DNA of 64,000 nt, taken from contig JAINUG010000322.1 in the NCBI GenBank assembly GCA_029706075.1, positions 620,001 to 684,000 on the forward strand. The letters are read 5' to 3'. Both the position numbers and the translations under genes were made by a program. Shown here one piece after another: positions 1 to 14,390 of the stretch. This stretch comes from Aldrovandia affinis. Taxonomy: Eukaryota; Chordata; Actinopteri; Notacanthiformes; Halosauridae. The first letter of the stretch is position 1. The number at the start of each line of letters is the position of its first letter. The notes below the pieces were generated by a model. It was given only the letters and a program-made list of their open reading frames with translations. It was not told the origin of the DNA and made no database searches.

Positions 1-157
1 GAAACTTGCATGTACATATTAATTCTGGCCATACTTGCTTGCCAGTAGTTTTATCCATAGAGAGTGTTGTCAGATTTAAAAACATGAGGCTGTGTCTCTT
101 AAAATTTAAAAAAAAAATCCTTATATTATTTTTGCACCATTGTCCCACTTTCCTCAG

Positions 158-1961
158 GTTGCAAAGTGGAGATGTTTTACTTGAATGTGGAGGCGGTGAA
201 CACACATCGTGACCGACCATTTGTAAGTTAATTTAGTCCTTTGTCTCCTCCTCTATCATTCTGCATTTGTAAAATGGATAAGTGGATAAGACTGATAATG
301 ACAAGTAAAAATAACCAGGCAAAAATGAACTTAGCTTGAATATACCCCTTTGTGTTCAGTGTACAAATCTATTCCTAGTGATGATTCTAACAATCATCCG
401 TTCAGAAGTTGTGTGCTATGTAGTTTTCAGTAAAACAGTTAACCCAGGGAATGCCTTCAGTTGAATGAACCAAGTATTTTCCGGTGATTCTTATAATGGT
501 CATTAGCAGGTGCATCCAAGCTTTATCCATGTATGTATATCCGTATATGTTTCAGACACAAATTTCCCTTTTCCAAATAACTCTTAAGTTCCATAGAAAT
601 ATGTGTGTATTTAAGTTTCAAGTACTTGTTTCCTTTTCCCTAATATTTTAATCTCTATTTATACTGGTGTGTGTGCGCATGTGGGAGCATACACTTAAGA
701 CAGTAATAATATTGATTAGCATTTCCCGAGAATGACTCTTGGTGGCATTTAGTGTCTTATCTTATTATGATATAATGTGATTGGAGATTCAAGGCAGAGT
801 AAATTATGACCTGTGTTCAGTGTTGCTTTCACATTTTCATCTTGTGTGGAGTTTTCCAGAACTGGATAAAAAAAATAATCTACAAGCTACACTTGAATAA
901 TCGTCAACCTAAATTTTGCTGCTTTGGAGTTTGACCAACTACTTCATCATTCACTATCATTCCTATTTCATTTTATCTTGTATTATTTTGTGGTGGTATG
1001 GGTGAATTAAGGGTGCTGGACACCTTTCTGTCCATCACAACAGAAGTAATGAGTTTTCTCCACATCAACCACACCAACAGAAGCCATGATGATGCAGCCA
1101 TGGCTTTTGCGTCTAATTGTTCTATGTTTAAGTGTGTGTGTGTGTGTGTGTGTGTGCGTGCGTGTGCGTGTGCGTGTGCATGCGTGTGCGTGCGTATGCT
1201 GTGGAAACTCATTAGCTAAAGCTAATGACCCTTTGTGTATGACTGTTTGTGTATTGTATGTCATTTGGAAACTGCTCCATTTATTGTCTTCACTGTTGGT
1301 GCATCAAATGAATCATCCCTCTCAACCCTCTCAATTTACCGTGTTGTACAGTAGCTCGTCCTTGTCTCCATAGCCTCACATGTCTCTGTGACAACCTCAA
1401 GCCCTGTACTTTCCTGCATTTGACTCCATTTGGGATGTGTCCAGTCTGGGGTGACCTTGAGCACAGATGAATCCGCTTCCCCCATCCGACAGGTTTGTTC
1501 AGCTCAGGTCACGTGATGCACCTTGAAATGGCCCAAACCACACCTCTGTCTGATCTGGCTGCCTGTGTCTCCCTGTAGAATATTCAGAGTCCTATGTCGG
1601 CGGATCTGTGGGTGCTTTTGAACCTGGCTTGCTGGTTGTCGGAGCTTTTGGGCACGCTCTCGCTCTCTCTCTCCCTCTCTAATGATCCTGGTCTCTCCTG
1701 TTTTCCAACCAGGATAAAGTCCGGAAGGACATGGCACCAGTCCTGCTCCGCCGGAACAGTTACACTCCCCTGTCCAGTTATGACCAGGTCAAGCGGCCGC
1801 GCCTCTACAGTGCTGGCAACCGGCCTTGGCTCCCCCTCGCCCCCTCCCCGTCGGCCCTGCTGTTCCCCGAGGGATCAGAGGGGACGCTGCTGCTGCAGCA
1901 AAGCCAAGTTAGTGTCGGCAGTACCACTTGCAATGATGGCCCACGCTTAAAATCACCTTAA
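158..1961 (+). CDS. pfkfb2: PFKFB2, last two coding exons (3' end of gene)
   Basis: Bifunctional 6-phosphofructo-2-kinase/fructose-2,6-bisphosphatase, the cytosolic enzyme that sets fructose-2,6-bisphosphate levels and so glycolytic flux. Only the C-terminus is in the window; the kinase and phosphatase domains lie to the left. Exons seen are 158-222 and 1713-1961 (stop). The first begins with a split Gly codon after an AG acceptor and encodes the family signature LNVEAVNTHRD, then a GTAAGT donor. The second starts in phase 0 after a pyrimidine tract and carries LLRRNSYTPLSS and RPRLYSAGNRP. These match the PKA/AKT/AMPK-regulated tail of the heart isoform, where Ser466 and Ser483 of human PFKFB2 sit in RRNSFTPLSS and RPRNYSVGSRP. 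PFKFB3 and PFKFB4 also have related tails, but the paired sites and the YOD1 neighbour favour PFKFB2. The last ~40 residues diverge from what I recall of mammals. Confidence 0.9.
1131..1198. repeat. (TG)n microsatellite with CG interruptions
   Basis: Alternating GT dinucleotides with several GTGCGT variants, inside the last intron of PFKFB2. Open frames across it on both strands are low-complexity artefacts. Confidence 0.95.
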
Positions 1962-4900
1962 TGAACATACACGCTTCCTTATTAACGCCACCCCCCACCC
2001 CCACTCCGGTCCATGAGTTTATTCTCAGTTGTTGAATAATTCTGTGATTGTGTGAGTGTCGTTGTGGCATATTCTCATGTTCAAGTTGGTGTGGGTTTGT
2101 TTTGGTTTTGTCTGGTCTGGTCTGGTCTGGTCTGGTCTGGTTGCCCACGCTGCATGTTATGTTTTGTCTTCATCTGTGTGTTCCAAGTCTCTCCTGCTTT
2201 AATACGTGCAGAGTGCCGTGCTCCGCAGACCCCACCCCTTTAAGTGCCTGCAGAGTCTGCCCCTCACATCTGCATGGGTATAATCTGGCCAATAGGAGAG
2301 CAGGGTAGGGGTCAGGAAATTCTGTAGATTCTTAATGGAAAGAATATTATCATATCAAATGCATGTGCTGCATGCAAACTCCCTATAGTTATATCCATTA
2401 GATGGTTTTTTTTGTGGGTTTTGTGGGTTTTTTCTCTCCCTACCAGGTCCTATACTCAATGGGTTTATTTACATTTGAAATTGTGCCCAATTGCCAGGCT
2501 TACTAGACTATATAGGAGTAGGCATTGGAAAACAGCATTTGAGTTTTGACATTTTAAAAGTTGGATCCTGTTTTACTTCTCAAAACATTTGAAAAACACC
2601 AATATTATTATACATCACAACAATTAAGGGAATCATACAAAAAGTGCAAACATCCCAGGGCATTTTACAAGAAAATTAGAATTAAATAAAAGAAATAAGA
2701 ATCATCTAAAAGTCCAAACTAAGAGTAAAGGTACCTTAGACAGATTTAAAAGCCAATTTTAGCTGCACTTCTGATATGGCTTGGAATTGAATTCCAGAGA
2801 CAAGGTGCAGATCAGCTAAAAGCTCGCCCCCAAACTGTTTTTAAACGACCTTGAAGGATCATCAAGAAATCAAGTTGCTGAATGCAGAAGGCAACGGGGG
2901 ACATTAAAATGTGGTGTTTTATGTTGTGTTTATTATTATTTGGTTTAATACGTCTTTCATGTTGCATAATAAAATCCTGGCTGCTGCCTTGACACTGTGT
3001 TTGCTTGGCTGCTAGTGTCTAATGCTTCAGATTTTCTTTCCATTTCTTCCTGTGTCTTTCTTTCCCTTTCCTCCATTTATCTATATACCTCCTTCTCTTT
3101 CTCACTTTTCCATTCTGTCTCATCCCCCTATCTACCCCTGTCTCTCTCTCTCTCTCCCCTGTATCCCTTCACAGCCTCAGATAGGAAGTGGTTGTATGTA
3201 AGTATTTTGCAGAATGTGTCTGAGCTGCCGTTTCATTGTCAAGTTGGCAAGGAAAAGAGCACAAGATATAACCTCTCAGTCAGACAGAAGGGATGCTGTT
3301 TATGATGCATTGTTAATGTCAAATGTATAATTAAAATGCCCTATTTATAATGTCAAATTATAAACTGCATATGCACTTCCTGTATGTACATAATCAAACA
3401 TGTTTTCCCTTTCTGTTTTGTAATGGTGGAAATATCTTTTGTGAAGCACACATTTGAATTGAGATCTATTCATTGTTATATATGTATATGTATAAAATTA
3501 TTGTTTTCCTTTTATATTCCATGTCACACCTCAATCAATCAAACTTATCACAGGAGTTATCTTGACACACAAGTACATTCTTGGTTCTGTAAAACATTAA
3601 AGGAAATATAATGATTATTTTCATGCATTGATTCAAATCAAGGCAAACAAGGCTTGTTATGCTGTGACTGGTAGTTCATGTTGTCAAATAATCACACAAG
3701 TGATATGTTTGATTGTATTAGTTATTAGTTTGGTTATATGATTTTCATTTACAAGGTCAAATTATAAAATTGAATAACAAAATCCATTTTAAAACAAAAA
3801 TTATGCCATGTTGTCAAGTAAAGTTTATGGAATCTGCAGTCTTTATTTTTTTCATCTTCTAACAAACCTATTGATTAAGGATTTTAGTAATGAAGGGGAA
3901 GGAAAAAATCCAGCCTTCAGATAAGCGGGGCCTTAAAGCTTAGCAATCCTCGATGAGGAGGTGCATTTAATTTCATTGTTCTCTATCATCAAACATGGAC
4001 GAAAGTTATGGCCACACAGCTTTGAATGACAGCAGTTGACCTTGACTAAACAGAGTACAGACCACAAAGAGGCCTGGGAGCTAAAGACCATTCAGAGCAC
4101 AGACAAATCCAAGAACCAGTTCCTCTTCTTAACAGGATACATTGCAGTACATGAGTCATAGCCATGGGTGTATTTCTTTCTGGTAGGAATCCCTGTGTGA
4201 AGGAATCGACTGTGACAGTCCAGAAGAGGCTGACTGTGTCCACTTCTGAGTAGAAGACTACCAACACCAACACCACCACCATCCCTGCATGTGGCTGGAA
4301 CTTCCCACCTTCCTCTCTCCCCGTTCCACACCTATCTTCCCCCTCTCTGGATCCTCTGCATTTGGGATCAAAACGGCTCATAATTTGCTCTGCATTTTAA
4401 AAAGCTGGCGACGCACAAACTAGGAAACTGCACGTGTGCTCATAAAATTAAACCAAGAAAAAAAAAGCAAGTTATGCAATTGACCTCCGATGTAAACAGA
4501 TGCCTTATACCTGTGAATGTAGACAGACTGTACAACAGCCACAATGTCTCTCTGAATGTAAGGGCTGTTGGATGAGGTCAGAGTTTACTGTGATGTTTAT
4601 TTGTCAGTCTTGCACCACAGCACCCATCCTCACCAGCCAATCAGCCAATCAGCCAGTGTGTATTGATAGATGTGAAGATGTGTTATATGTGCTGGCCTTG
4701 CCCATGTGTGCACATTGACCAGCCATTCTCAAAGATTTTTGCTCAATGCTATGATGTGTGGTAGTTATGAATCCTAAATCCTAATAAGATATAGATTTTA
4801 ATTTAGGATTTCATTCAATTTAAGATGTCTATAAACAATATTATTGTTTGTTTTTATTCAGAAAATATCAAGGGATGAGCTATGGTACTCTACCAATTGT

Positions 4901-5990
4901 ACATGAGAGAAATACAAATAAAAATGGTTTTCTAAGGTATGACAGTAAGAAAAACCTCATTCTATCATTGATTTTAAAAGGTTTGCACAGCTGAATTTAA
5001 CATGTAATCTTTTGAATACAGGTATAGCAGAAAACTGATGCAGAATTTAGTTTGTAAACGGCACGATGAAACGTAGAATGCGAAAAATGTTACAGAGTGG
5101 TTGTATTTTTGTAGTCTAAGCTCTATTCTTACTGGGACTTACTATTTTCTTAACAGTGATGGTTGACACTAATGTGCCATGTTTTTTTAATGCCACATCC
5201 TCTATAGTTCATAGTGAACAGTGTGCCAAGCAGTTACCTTTAAGTACTGTTACTCATATGCTCCGCACCCTTTGCAAACCGATTCCAGCAGTCACAGAAT
5301 CGGATGACAATGTGTTCCTGTGGTAGAATTGATTTTGCCATGCTGTTCCTTTAAAGGTACACAGTACTTTTCTTATTTATTTAGTGAACACAATGAAAGG
5401 TCATTGCTTTGTACATTGTGTCCAGTCAACACATCCTTTCAGGAACGTGCAGTCAGGCTGGGCTGGATAGGGCGTTTAGAGAGGGCCTCTTTCTATCTCA
5501 ATCTGGGTCTTGTTAAGGCTAAGGCAGGCACCTCCATATGGTGTTTCCATGGTTTTCCGTCAAATGAACAATGGGGCAAAAATCTTGCCCAACCTTGCTC
5601 CAATTGTAATGCTAGAGAAGAAAGTAAACAAAATCTTAGCAAAAACACCCAATGAATGTAAGCAGTTGGTAATATCACAAGGGGAACCCTGACCACACAT
5701 GGCAACATCCTTCAAAGTGTGGTGTCACTGGGAAACCCAATCTTTTAAGAATCAGAAGATTGTACAGAAAGTTGTGCCAAAGTAGCTCCTGAGAGAAGCT
5801 TCTTGGCTTTACAAAAATTGAATGTTGTGTGAGAGTGTGTGTAGTTGTTGTCTGAAGAACCTCATATAATTTTATGTTAGGACACATTGGGGATATTTTG
5901 GAAAGCAAAATGTTTTGTATGTGAGATTGAAATAAATTGTGAAACCAAGAAGAAGATGATATCATGTACACTTTTTGTGTTTTTTTTATA
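1962..5990 (+). other. PFKFB2 3' UTR and gene-poor flank
   Basis: No convincing gene. An AATAAA at 2968-2973 followed by GT-rich DNA is a plausible PFKFB2 poly(A) signal, which would give a 3' UTR of about 1 kb. Around 2770-2900 the sequence (GAATTCCAGAGACAAGGTGC and neighbours) looks like a fragment of a dispersed fish repeat, but I cannot name it. The C/T-rich stretch at about 3040-3180 is low complexity. The rest is AT-rich DNA without features I can support. Confidence 0.45.
2111..2140. repeat. (TCTGG)6 pentanucleotide repeat
   Basis: Six perfect copies of TCTGG in the PFKFB2 3' UTR or just beyond it. Confidence 0.95.
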
Positions 5991-6129
5991 TTTATTTTTT
6001 AATGTATACGATTGAGACACCTTATGCCTTAATCATATACATATTATGTGCATATTAGGTGCAATTGCCTGTGATTACTTTCTGGTGTAATTTAACTGCA
6101 TCAATATGTTTGTACATAATTATTTTATT

Positions 6130-7767
6130 GATCAGTATATAACAGCATAAGAATACATAATGTTGAGAACAGGCCATTTGGCCCATCTAGGCAAGTAATT
6201 TACCTACAGTCTAGAGAATATCCAGTACTGCATCAAGCCAGGACATAAATACCCTGAGTGTCTGCCTCTACTACATGACCTGCAAAGCTGTTCCACGCAT
6301 TGACTGCTCTCTCTGTAAAAAAAAAAAAAAACTATCTGATATCTGTTTAGAATTGACAAATTTCCACCTGCGCCCTCTTGTTCTGCTAACTAAAATAAGC
6401 CTGAAAAATCTTCGGTAGTTCACTTTGTTTATCCTTGTTATGAATTTAAAAACCTCAATCAAATCCCCCCTTAGTCTCCTTTTGTTAAGCTTGAAAGGAT
6501 TGTGTCTTAAGTCTTTTCTCTTTTACCTTTCATACCAGAAACAAATGTAGTTGCCCTTTGTACTTTTTCAAGAGCTTCTACGTATATCTTTCTTATAGTG
6601 TGGTGCCCAGAACTGAACACAGTACTCTAAATGAGGTCTTCTATAACATCAATATAACCACCTTTGATTTATACTCAATACTTTTTGTTATATATCCCAG
6701 CATCCTGTTGGACTTTTTTTTTTTACTGCTACAGCACAATACTTGTCCTGATAGACTTTGATCAACTATTACTCTCAGGTCTCCCAAAAATTATAAAGAT
6801 TTTTAACATTTTCTCCTCCCATAAAGTACTCCTGTCTTACATTTTTATTTGCCGTATGCATAACTTTACATTTAGCTATACTGAATGTCATCTACTCAAT
6901 TTTTGTCCACTCGTGGATCCATCTTCGATTACTTTAGTAGATTACAAACTGTTTGCTAAACCCCCAAGTTTTGTATCATCTGGCAATTATTTTGCTACTA
7001 CCATCTCTATAAAGATCAGTTATGTAAATAAGAAAAAGCAGAGGTTCCAGCAATGTCCTTGCAGGACTCCACTGTCCACAGCACCTAGGTCAGGTGTATG
7101 ATCCCTCCTACAGTTACTCTTTGTATTCTACCTTGTAATTACCAACCCCTGTCATTCCTATTCAATTCATTTTGACAATGAGCCTCTCATGTGGGACGTG
7201 TCCAACGCTATTTGAAAGTCCAAACATATAATATAAGCCTTGTTTAATTGAAAACACTTTGTAGCATGACCAAAATGTTGGCTATCCCTTAAAATACTAT
7301 TTTCAGGAATAATTCCAACCTGTCCATAATGATGCATTCCAGTATTTTACATGCGATGCAATTTAAACTGACAGGTCTCAAACTCAGTGCCACGGAGGGC
7401 CATGTGTATGCTGGTTTTTACTGCAGCCTCCGCTTTTGATTAGATAATTAGTTCCATTATTTGCTAAATTATCATGTCGGCTTGCACATAATGTATATAA
7501 AGTGAAATTAAATATTTGTGTTATCTAAATAATAATTGTTGAGTATATTCTGTGCTCTAACTTGCACACGAATGCACAGAGGTGCATGCATATGGATAAA
7601 TGAGTAGTTGAGCCAATTAAGGCAGCAGTAATTGGTTGGAATGAAAACCTGCATACACACGGCCCTTTGTGGCACTGAGTTTGAGACCACTGGTTTAGGG
7701 ATTGCATAAAAATATCTGTCAGTGGTTTATAAATAATCTCCCCAAGTTCCTTGAGTACACTTGGATA
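6130..7767 (-). mobile_element. CR1-like LINE fragment, antisense, interrupted
   Basis: Read on the minus strand, 6130-7371 resembles the reverse-transcriptase region and 3' end of CR1/Jockey-group non-LTR retrotransposons. The recognisable stretches correspond to the motifs around the FADD catalytic block, the preceding PQGS-type segment and the DF.KAFD segment, followed by the conserved HLEYC-type region. All frames are full of stops and indels, so it is an old dead copy. A ~320-bp MITE sits inside it at 7372-7692, after which the LINE similarity resumes to about 7767, where a Tc1 element begins. A plus-strand relative lies at 42690-45600. Confidence 0.65.
7372..7692. mobile_element. MITE with long terminal inverted repeats (hAT-like)
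   Basis: The left end reads CAGGTCTCAAACTCAGTGCC and the right end is its inverse complement GGCACTGAGTTTGAGACC followed by ACTG. The inverted repeats continue through GGAGGGCC/GGCCCTTTG. The element is about 321 bp, has no coding capacity, and starts CAG and ends CTG as many hAT elements do. I could not find a clean 8-bp target duplication, perhaps because the left end has lost two bases. Confidence 0.75.
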
Positions 7768-9365
<1,598 letters not shown>

Positions 9366-10350
9366 TGTTATTCATTAAGCTAATTGTAAAGTTATATATT
9401 AATTTATTTTGAATCATGTTACATGTTATGCTCTTGTCTCTGACATGGTCTTAACATATTATGCTGCATCACTGTAGATATGTGTTCTTGAATGTTTTCT
9501 CTTGTGTTAAGGATAATAGTTTATTATCATCTCCGACACTAGTAAAATCCTACAAGAATACAGCTGCAATTAAATAATTTCCCAGTTGTGTGGGGTTGCA
9601 GATTTCAAAAGGTTGTCTCATATATTTCAAGGTTTGTGTTTGTTTTTGCATTTGTGCCTTTGGGATACCTGCGTAGGGCACCTTGTAACTCATGCCAATA
9701 CACTTTTAAGTGTGCTTGTGTTTTGTCTTGAAGATTTCTATAAAATACATTTTCTGTGAACTGGCACACAACTATTTCGTCATAATTCCGTGCAACATCT
9801 CAGTGTCCATTTTGCTGGGGAAGACCTGTGCCATTCGGACTGCTGCCCTGCTTATCAATGTATTCACTTACTACAGAATACTGTACCTTTTTGTCTTTGA
9901 ATTGTATGGCGTTTTCTGTCAATGCAATGAGATTTTGTGTTGTCCAAAATTCTATAAACAATATGAGATATTTCTCAGGACATATTTCCAATGTAATTTC
10001 CAAGTGACTGTCAATACATGAAGTAGAAATTATGATACCACTCCTTTATTGTGATGGCCTACTACTTGATATTACCCTTTTTGTCTTTGTGAGCAACTGT
10101 GCTTTAGTTTAGTTTTGGGGGACTTGACTGAATCAATTAGATTCATAGAATATAATATTTCAAAATAGTCTATAAACCTCATATGAATTCACTAATGCAT
10201 TTTATTTTAATTCGTTCATTATCAATAAATACAGTATCTTATCATTGCGCAAATTATATAATACAAATATTGAAATCATAGGTTTAGTCATTTCTGTTGA
10301 GTTTATTACCTGCTTATAGTTTTTTGATGCACTCACTGACATTTGTACAA
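9366..10350. other. Intergenic, no feature seen
   Basis: AT-rich DNA between the Tc1 element and the presumed YOD1 promoter. The short open frames on both strands have no recognisable protein content. Confidence 0.5.
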
Positions 10351-10359
10351 CTTGTGCAC

Positions 10360-10490
10360 CGGCAAAGAGGAACGTTTGTGTTTACGTCATAATGTTGTGT
10401 ACATACGCGTTTTCTATGACGATCTACACCTGTAGTTCACCAGTGCGGTGGTATTTATTGTTCAAAATAAAGACGGGTTGGCGACTTTAG
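10360..10490 (+). promoter_or_regulatory. yod1: Probable YOD1 promoter and non-coding first exon
   Basis: The first YOD1 coding exon is preceded directly by an acceptor-like TGTTACAG just before its ATG at 12122, so a 5' non-coding exon is expected upstream. The best candidate ends at 10490 (GCGACTTTAG) with a GTAAGG donor. The preceding 100 bases contain several CG dinucleotides and CGTCA-like sites in an otherwise AT-rich setting. This is inference from splice signals only. Confidence 0.4.
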
Positions 10491-10674
10491 GTAAGGGAAA
10501 TAAAACACTAGTGTCACGTCACAATGTATTCCATTGTCATTAACAAGAGAACACAGTTGGGCCTGATTTGTTGTATATTTTCTGGTGCTTTCAATTGTTT
10601 TTCATTTAAACCGGATAGCAACCAAGCTAGGTAATAAACAGTGGCTGTTATGTTGTTATGTTAGCTAATATAGC

Positions 10675-11117
10675 TAACGTTGGCGATCTTACTACAGTAG
10701 TGAAGCCTGCCTGGTGGTGTGAAAGCTTTTAGATAGTTTGTTAGTTCAGCAAAAACAACCAATTTCCAGTCAGATCGTTGTTGCTAGTTCGCGGATTCTG
10801 ATACTGTTAAGGGTAACGTTATTTTTATTGTTCACATACTGAGCTAACTTCGACAGTTGGCTAGCTGCTAATTGCTTGATAGCTCGTTTAGCAAGCTGTG
10901 TAGCTTGCCAGCTAAAGTTAACGTTTGCTTGTAGCAACCTTAAGTTCACGTCACTAGTAGTGGTAAGTAACGTTGGTTAGATAGCGATGATAACCTAGCT
11001 AACGTTAGTTAGATAACTTTATGGCTTTAGCGGATAGAATTGGCTAGCTAGCCAGTTATCCAATTTGACGTTTCCACTGTCTAGTTACTGGAGTTACCGA
11101 GATTGTGTTGTAACGTT
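10675..11117. repeat. Cluster of TAACGTT / GCTAGC motifs
   Basis: TAACGTT occurs at 10675, 10814, 10919, 10968, 11000 and 11111. GCTAAC, TTAGCTA and GCTAGC words are scattered between them. This is not a tandem array; the copies are irregularly spaced and lie in the presumed first intron of YOD1. Confidence 0.8.
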
Positions 11118-11159
11118 TGTGCTCAGCGAACGTTGAGGTTTTCCCAATTACATTTTTTA

Positions 11160-11335
11160 ATATATATATATATGTATATATACATATATATATATATGGC
11201 ATTTAGCAGACGCTTTTAACCAAAGTAGTGAATGCATACATGTTCCACTATATGTTGTCCCAATGGGAATTGAACCCACAAAACTAAGCGTTGTCAGTGC
11301 CTTGCTCTCCCCACTGAGCCACACAGAGACACAAT
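11160..11335 (-). mobile_element. tRNA-derived SINE, minus strand, with (TA)n tail
   Basis: A (TA)n run at 11160-11197 is followed by GGCATTTAGCAGACGCTTTT, the inverse of the common fish SINE 3' tail AAGCGTCTGCTAAATG. An inverted B-box-like GGGAATTGAACCC lies near 11266 and an inverted A-box-like CCACTGAGCC near 11312. Same family as the copy at 35350. Confidence 0.8.
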
Positions 11336-12121
11336 TAGCTTGTTATGTAGTGTGCTAGAGCTAAGTTAACAAACTTCCGAGCAACCCGTTCACTCACTTG
11401 TGTTTTTAAACAACTCTCAATGGAAATGCTCGAAGCTATAATTGAACCCAAAGCAACATATTATATTTAGCTAGGTACTGTCATTTGTTTACTACTGCAA
11501 TACAATACTACAGTATTTGCTTGTTGTGGTGGTTGTCTCCAGCATTTTCAGCATTACAATAGAATGTTTTCCGTGAGTAACTGCACGAGTTGACATTGCT
11601 AGCTGGCGCTAATCCTTGCACAACGTGTTGTGTGTAAATACGTTCGCAGGTTCGTTCAGGTTACGTCAGCTTTTTAGCCAGCTGTATTACTGGAGAATGC
11701 TGCCCAGGAATGGCGTTTGTGAATTGTGCTTGTTTTTGCCTAATCAGAATTTGCTGCTATATCAGAATCCATTGCTACCGTGGGACTTTTTTCACAAATA
11801 CACAAAGTCAGTCAATAGCTTGGCATAACAGGAATACAGTTGCACATACTTTTGTGAAAAAACATTAATATAGGGGTGTAGTTTTAACGAGATATTTTCC
11901 TATGTAAAAAATGCAGGCAATTACAGTTTTCACGGAAGGAAAATAATGCAGGGTTGTAAGAATATAGGCTAACACGTGAAGTCCTTGAGCTGCTCAGGCA
12001 CTAACGACGTTTCACCAATAGATGTCAGCAAAGTTGCCACAGACTAATGTTACTGCAGTTATTGTTAAAAACAACAGTCAGCACTCACCTCTGTTGCCTC
12101 CATGTGTGGCAGTGTTACAGG

Positions 12122-13408
12122 ATGTTGAGACTGCGGTGCAAGGCCAAGAACGGGACTCACCTAATGCAGGGCCTGACACACCAGTCTTGCGTTCAGGAGC
12201 TGAAGGACAAGGTGGAGGAACTGACTGGCATTCCATGTGACGTTCAGAAGATCATGGTGGGCTACCCACCCTCCAGCCTGGACCTGCGGAATGGGGACGC
12301 CCATCTCAAGGACTACCCTATCAAATCAGGTCAGGCCCAGTTGTTATCAGTACCCAGCCTACTTACACGTCTTACAGTTTTTAACAATAAAAAGACTACA
12401 CATTTTCTAATATTGTTTAGATGTAATATCTTTCTTACAGTACGTGCCTCCCCAAGCTCCAATCAGTTGTACATTTTAGCAGCTGAACATTGACTTGAGA
12501 AATTACTAACAAGTTAAACATGGTGTCCAAATTTCATGTTCAGTATTTTGCCCAGGGGCACAGCAACAGTGCCACTCGTGAAAACGCAGCACTCTTTTTA
12601 CAAGTGTGTTGGCCTTGGGACATGTAACCCAAGATGCATATATTCAATAATGCTTGAGAAAATGCAATTTGCCTATACATATTCAGGAGTCACCATTCTT
12701 CCGGTTGCAGGTGACACGCTGATTGTAGAAGAGGAGAAGAACAAGCTGAGGCCCCAGCAGGGCACGTCTGTGACCAAGGGGCCACGACTGGAGCCCGTCA
12801 CAGTGCTGGCGCGTCGCGTAGTCCCCGCCGACAACTCCTGCCTCTTCACCAGCGTCTTCTACGTGGTGGAGGGCGGCGTGTATGACCCCTCCTGCGCCCC
12901 GGAAATGCGGGGCCTCATTGGTCAGATCGTGGCCAGCGACCCCGTCTCCTACTCCGAGGCAGTGCTGGGCAAGAGCAACAAGGACTACTGCGCCTGGATC
13001 CGGCGCAACGACACCTGGGGCGGCGCCATCGAGGTGTCCGTCCTCTCCAAGTTCTACCAGTGTGAGATCTGCGTGGTGGACACGCAGACGGTGCGGGTGG
13101 ACCGCTTTGGCGAGGATGCCGGGCAGCGGCGGCGGGTGCTGCTCATCTACGACGGGATACATTACGACCCCCTGCAGAGGGAGGTGCCCGGTTCCGACGC
13201 TCCGCCCCAGACCATCTTCTCCACCGCCGACGACGTGGTGCTGGCCCAAGCGCTGGAGCTGGCGGACGAAGCGCGGCAGAAGCGGCAGTTCACGGACGTC
13301 AACCGCTTCGCGCTGCGCTGCCTGGTGTGCCAGACGGGCCTGGTGGGACAGGTGGAGGCGCGCGAGCACGCCAAGGAGACTGGACACACCAACTTTGGGG
13401 AGGTGTGA
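12122..13408 (+). CDS. yod1: YOD1, OTU-type ubiquitin thioesterase (OTU1)
   Basis: Deubiquitinase that works with p97/VCP in ER-associated degradation and membrane trafficking. Exons are 12122-12329 and 12711-13408, joined through a split Gly codon (phase 1), giving about 301 residues. Order of parts: a UBX-like N-terminal fold (MLRLRCKAK, then [14 protein letters not shown], residues ~1-75); an OTU domain with the catalytic Asp/Cys in [18 protein letters not shown] (~110-130) and the catalytic His in [10 protein letters not shown] (~210-220); and a C-terminal C2H2 zinc finger, CLVCQ...H...H, ending GHTNFGEV. The start ATG is chosen because MLRLRCKAK aligns with MWRLRCKAK of mammalian YOD1, which has a longer N-terminus. 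Exon 2 is strongly GC-rich compared with its surroundings, so its antisense frame is open by chance. Very secure call. Confidence 0.97.
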
Positions 13409-14356
13409 GAACACCTCCCCACCCCAACCACCCTTAACCTTGTCCACTCGCCCCTCTCCTCGTCTGTGCCATCCTCTACCTCGCGTTGCCTCGACTACAC
13501 CCTGAGACACTGTGGAAGAATCCGCTCCACCCCTTCCACCCCCGGCTGCTGTCAGTTATAAAGTGTATCCCCTTTGATGAATTTGAATTTTCCGTTTATC
13601 ACAATGACTGTAAGTGTTTTGCCGATTGTATTGAGGCATTGTTGTTTGAATATTTAGCATTTTAAAAGTTTTGGTTGTTGGTCAAAGACATAAAGCTCAG
13701 TTTACACTAAATGTGGACACATGAAAGACTGCTGTCTGGAGTCTCCAAAGTGCTATGGCACAGCTGCACCTGTTGTGCCTTCACTCTTTATCCAGGGAGA
13801 AGGTGTGGCATCTTATTCCATATTTCATAGATGTATAAACGTGTACCACATCAAAACACAGATGTTTATTTAGTGATTGATTCATAGTTGGTACACAGGA
13901 GAAGAACAGCTGTTTACAGGATCAAACTGGAGCTTGCATGTTGGTTGTATGAGCATTAATATTGGCTTTGCTGTAAAAGCATTGTTTTAATCTTGAACCA
14001 CAGTAAGTCTTTAATCCTTGATTGAGGCTTAAAAACGGACAAATGAATTTAACACTGGTGGTTTCAAGGCGAAAACTGGTGCTGTGAAAAGGCCTAATTT
14101 CTGCAAATTTGCGCGGTACTGATGGTTAATCTTTACCTTTGTTATGCCAATTTTAGCCTTTGTATTAACTGATTGTTCAGGTGGACTGTAAAAATGAGGA
14201 CATGCTATAATGGATAACCCACGACTTCTGATTTAAACTCCAACACAACTTTTTTTGCCTTCTTTTTTTTTTTTTTTTTGCCACTGAAGTATTGCCCTGG
14301 GACAAATATTGTTTGTCTGTTTTTTTTCTTTTTTTCTTCATTAATCTTTGTTGACA

Positions 14357-14390
<34 letters not shown>

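Noticed and set aside
1594-1950. Alternative open frame overlapping the PFKFB2 last exon
   Set aside because: The +0 frame from the 1713 acceptor carries the conserved phosphorylation motifs; the other frame does not.
12683-13510. Long open frame antisense to YOD1 exon 2, and another in a second sense frame
   Set aside because: YOD1 exon 2 is very GC-rich, which removes stops from other frames; the antisense product has no recognisable content while the sense frame is a perfect OTU domain.
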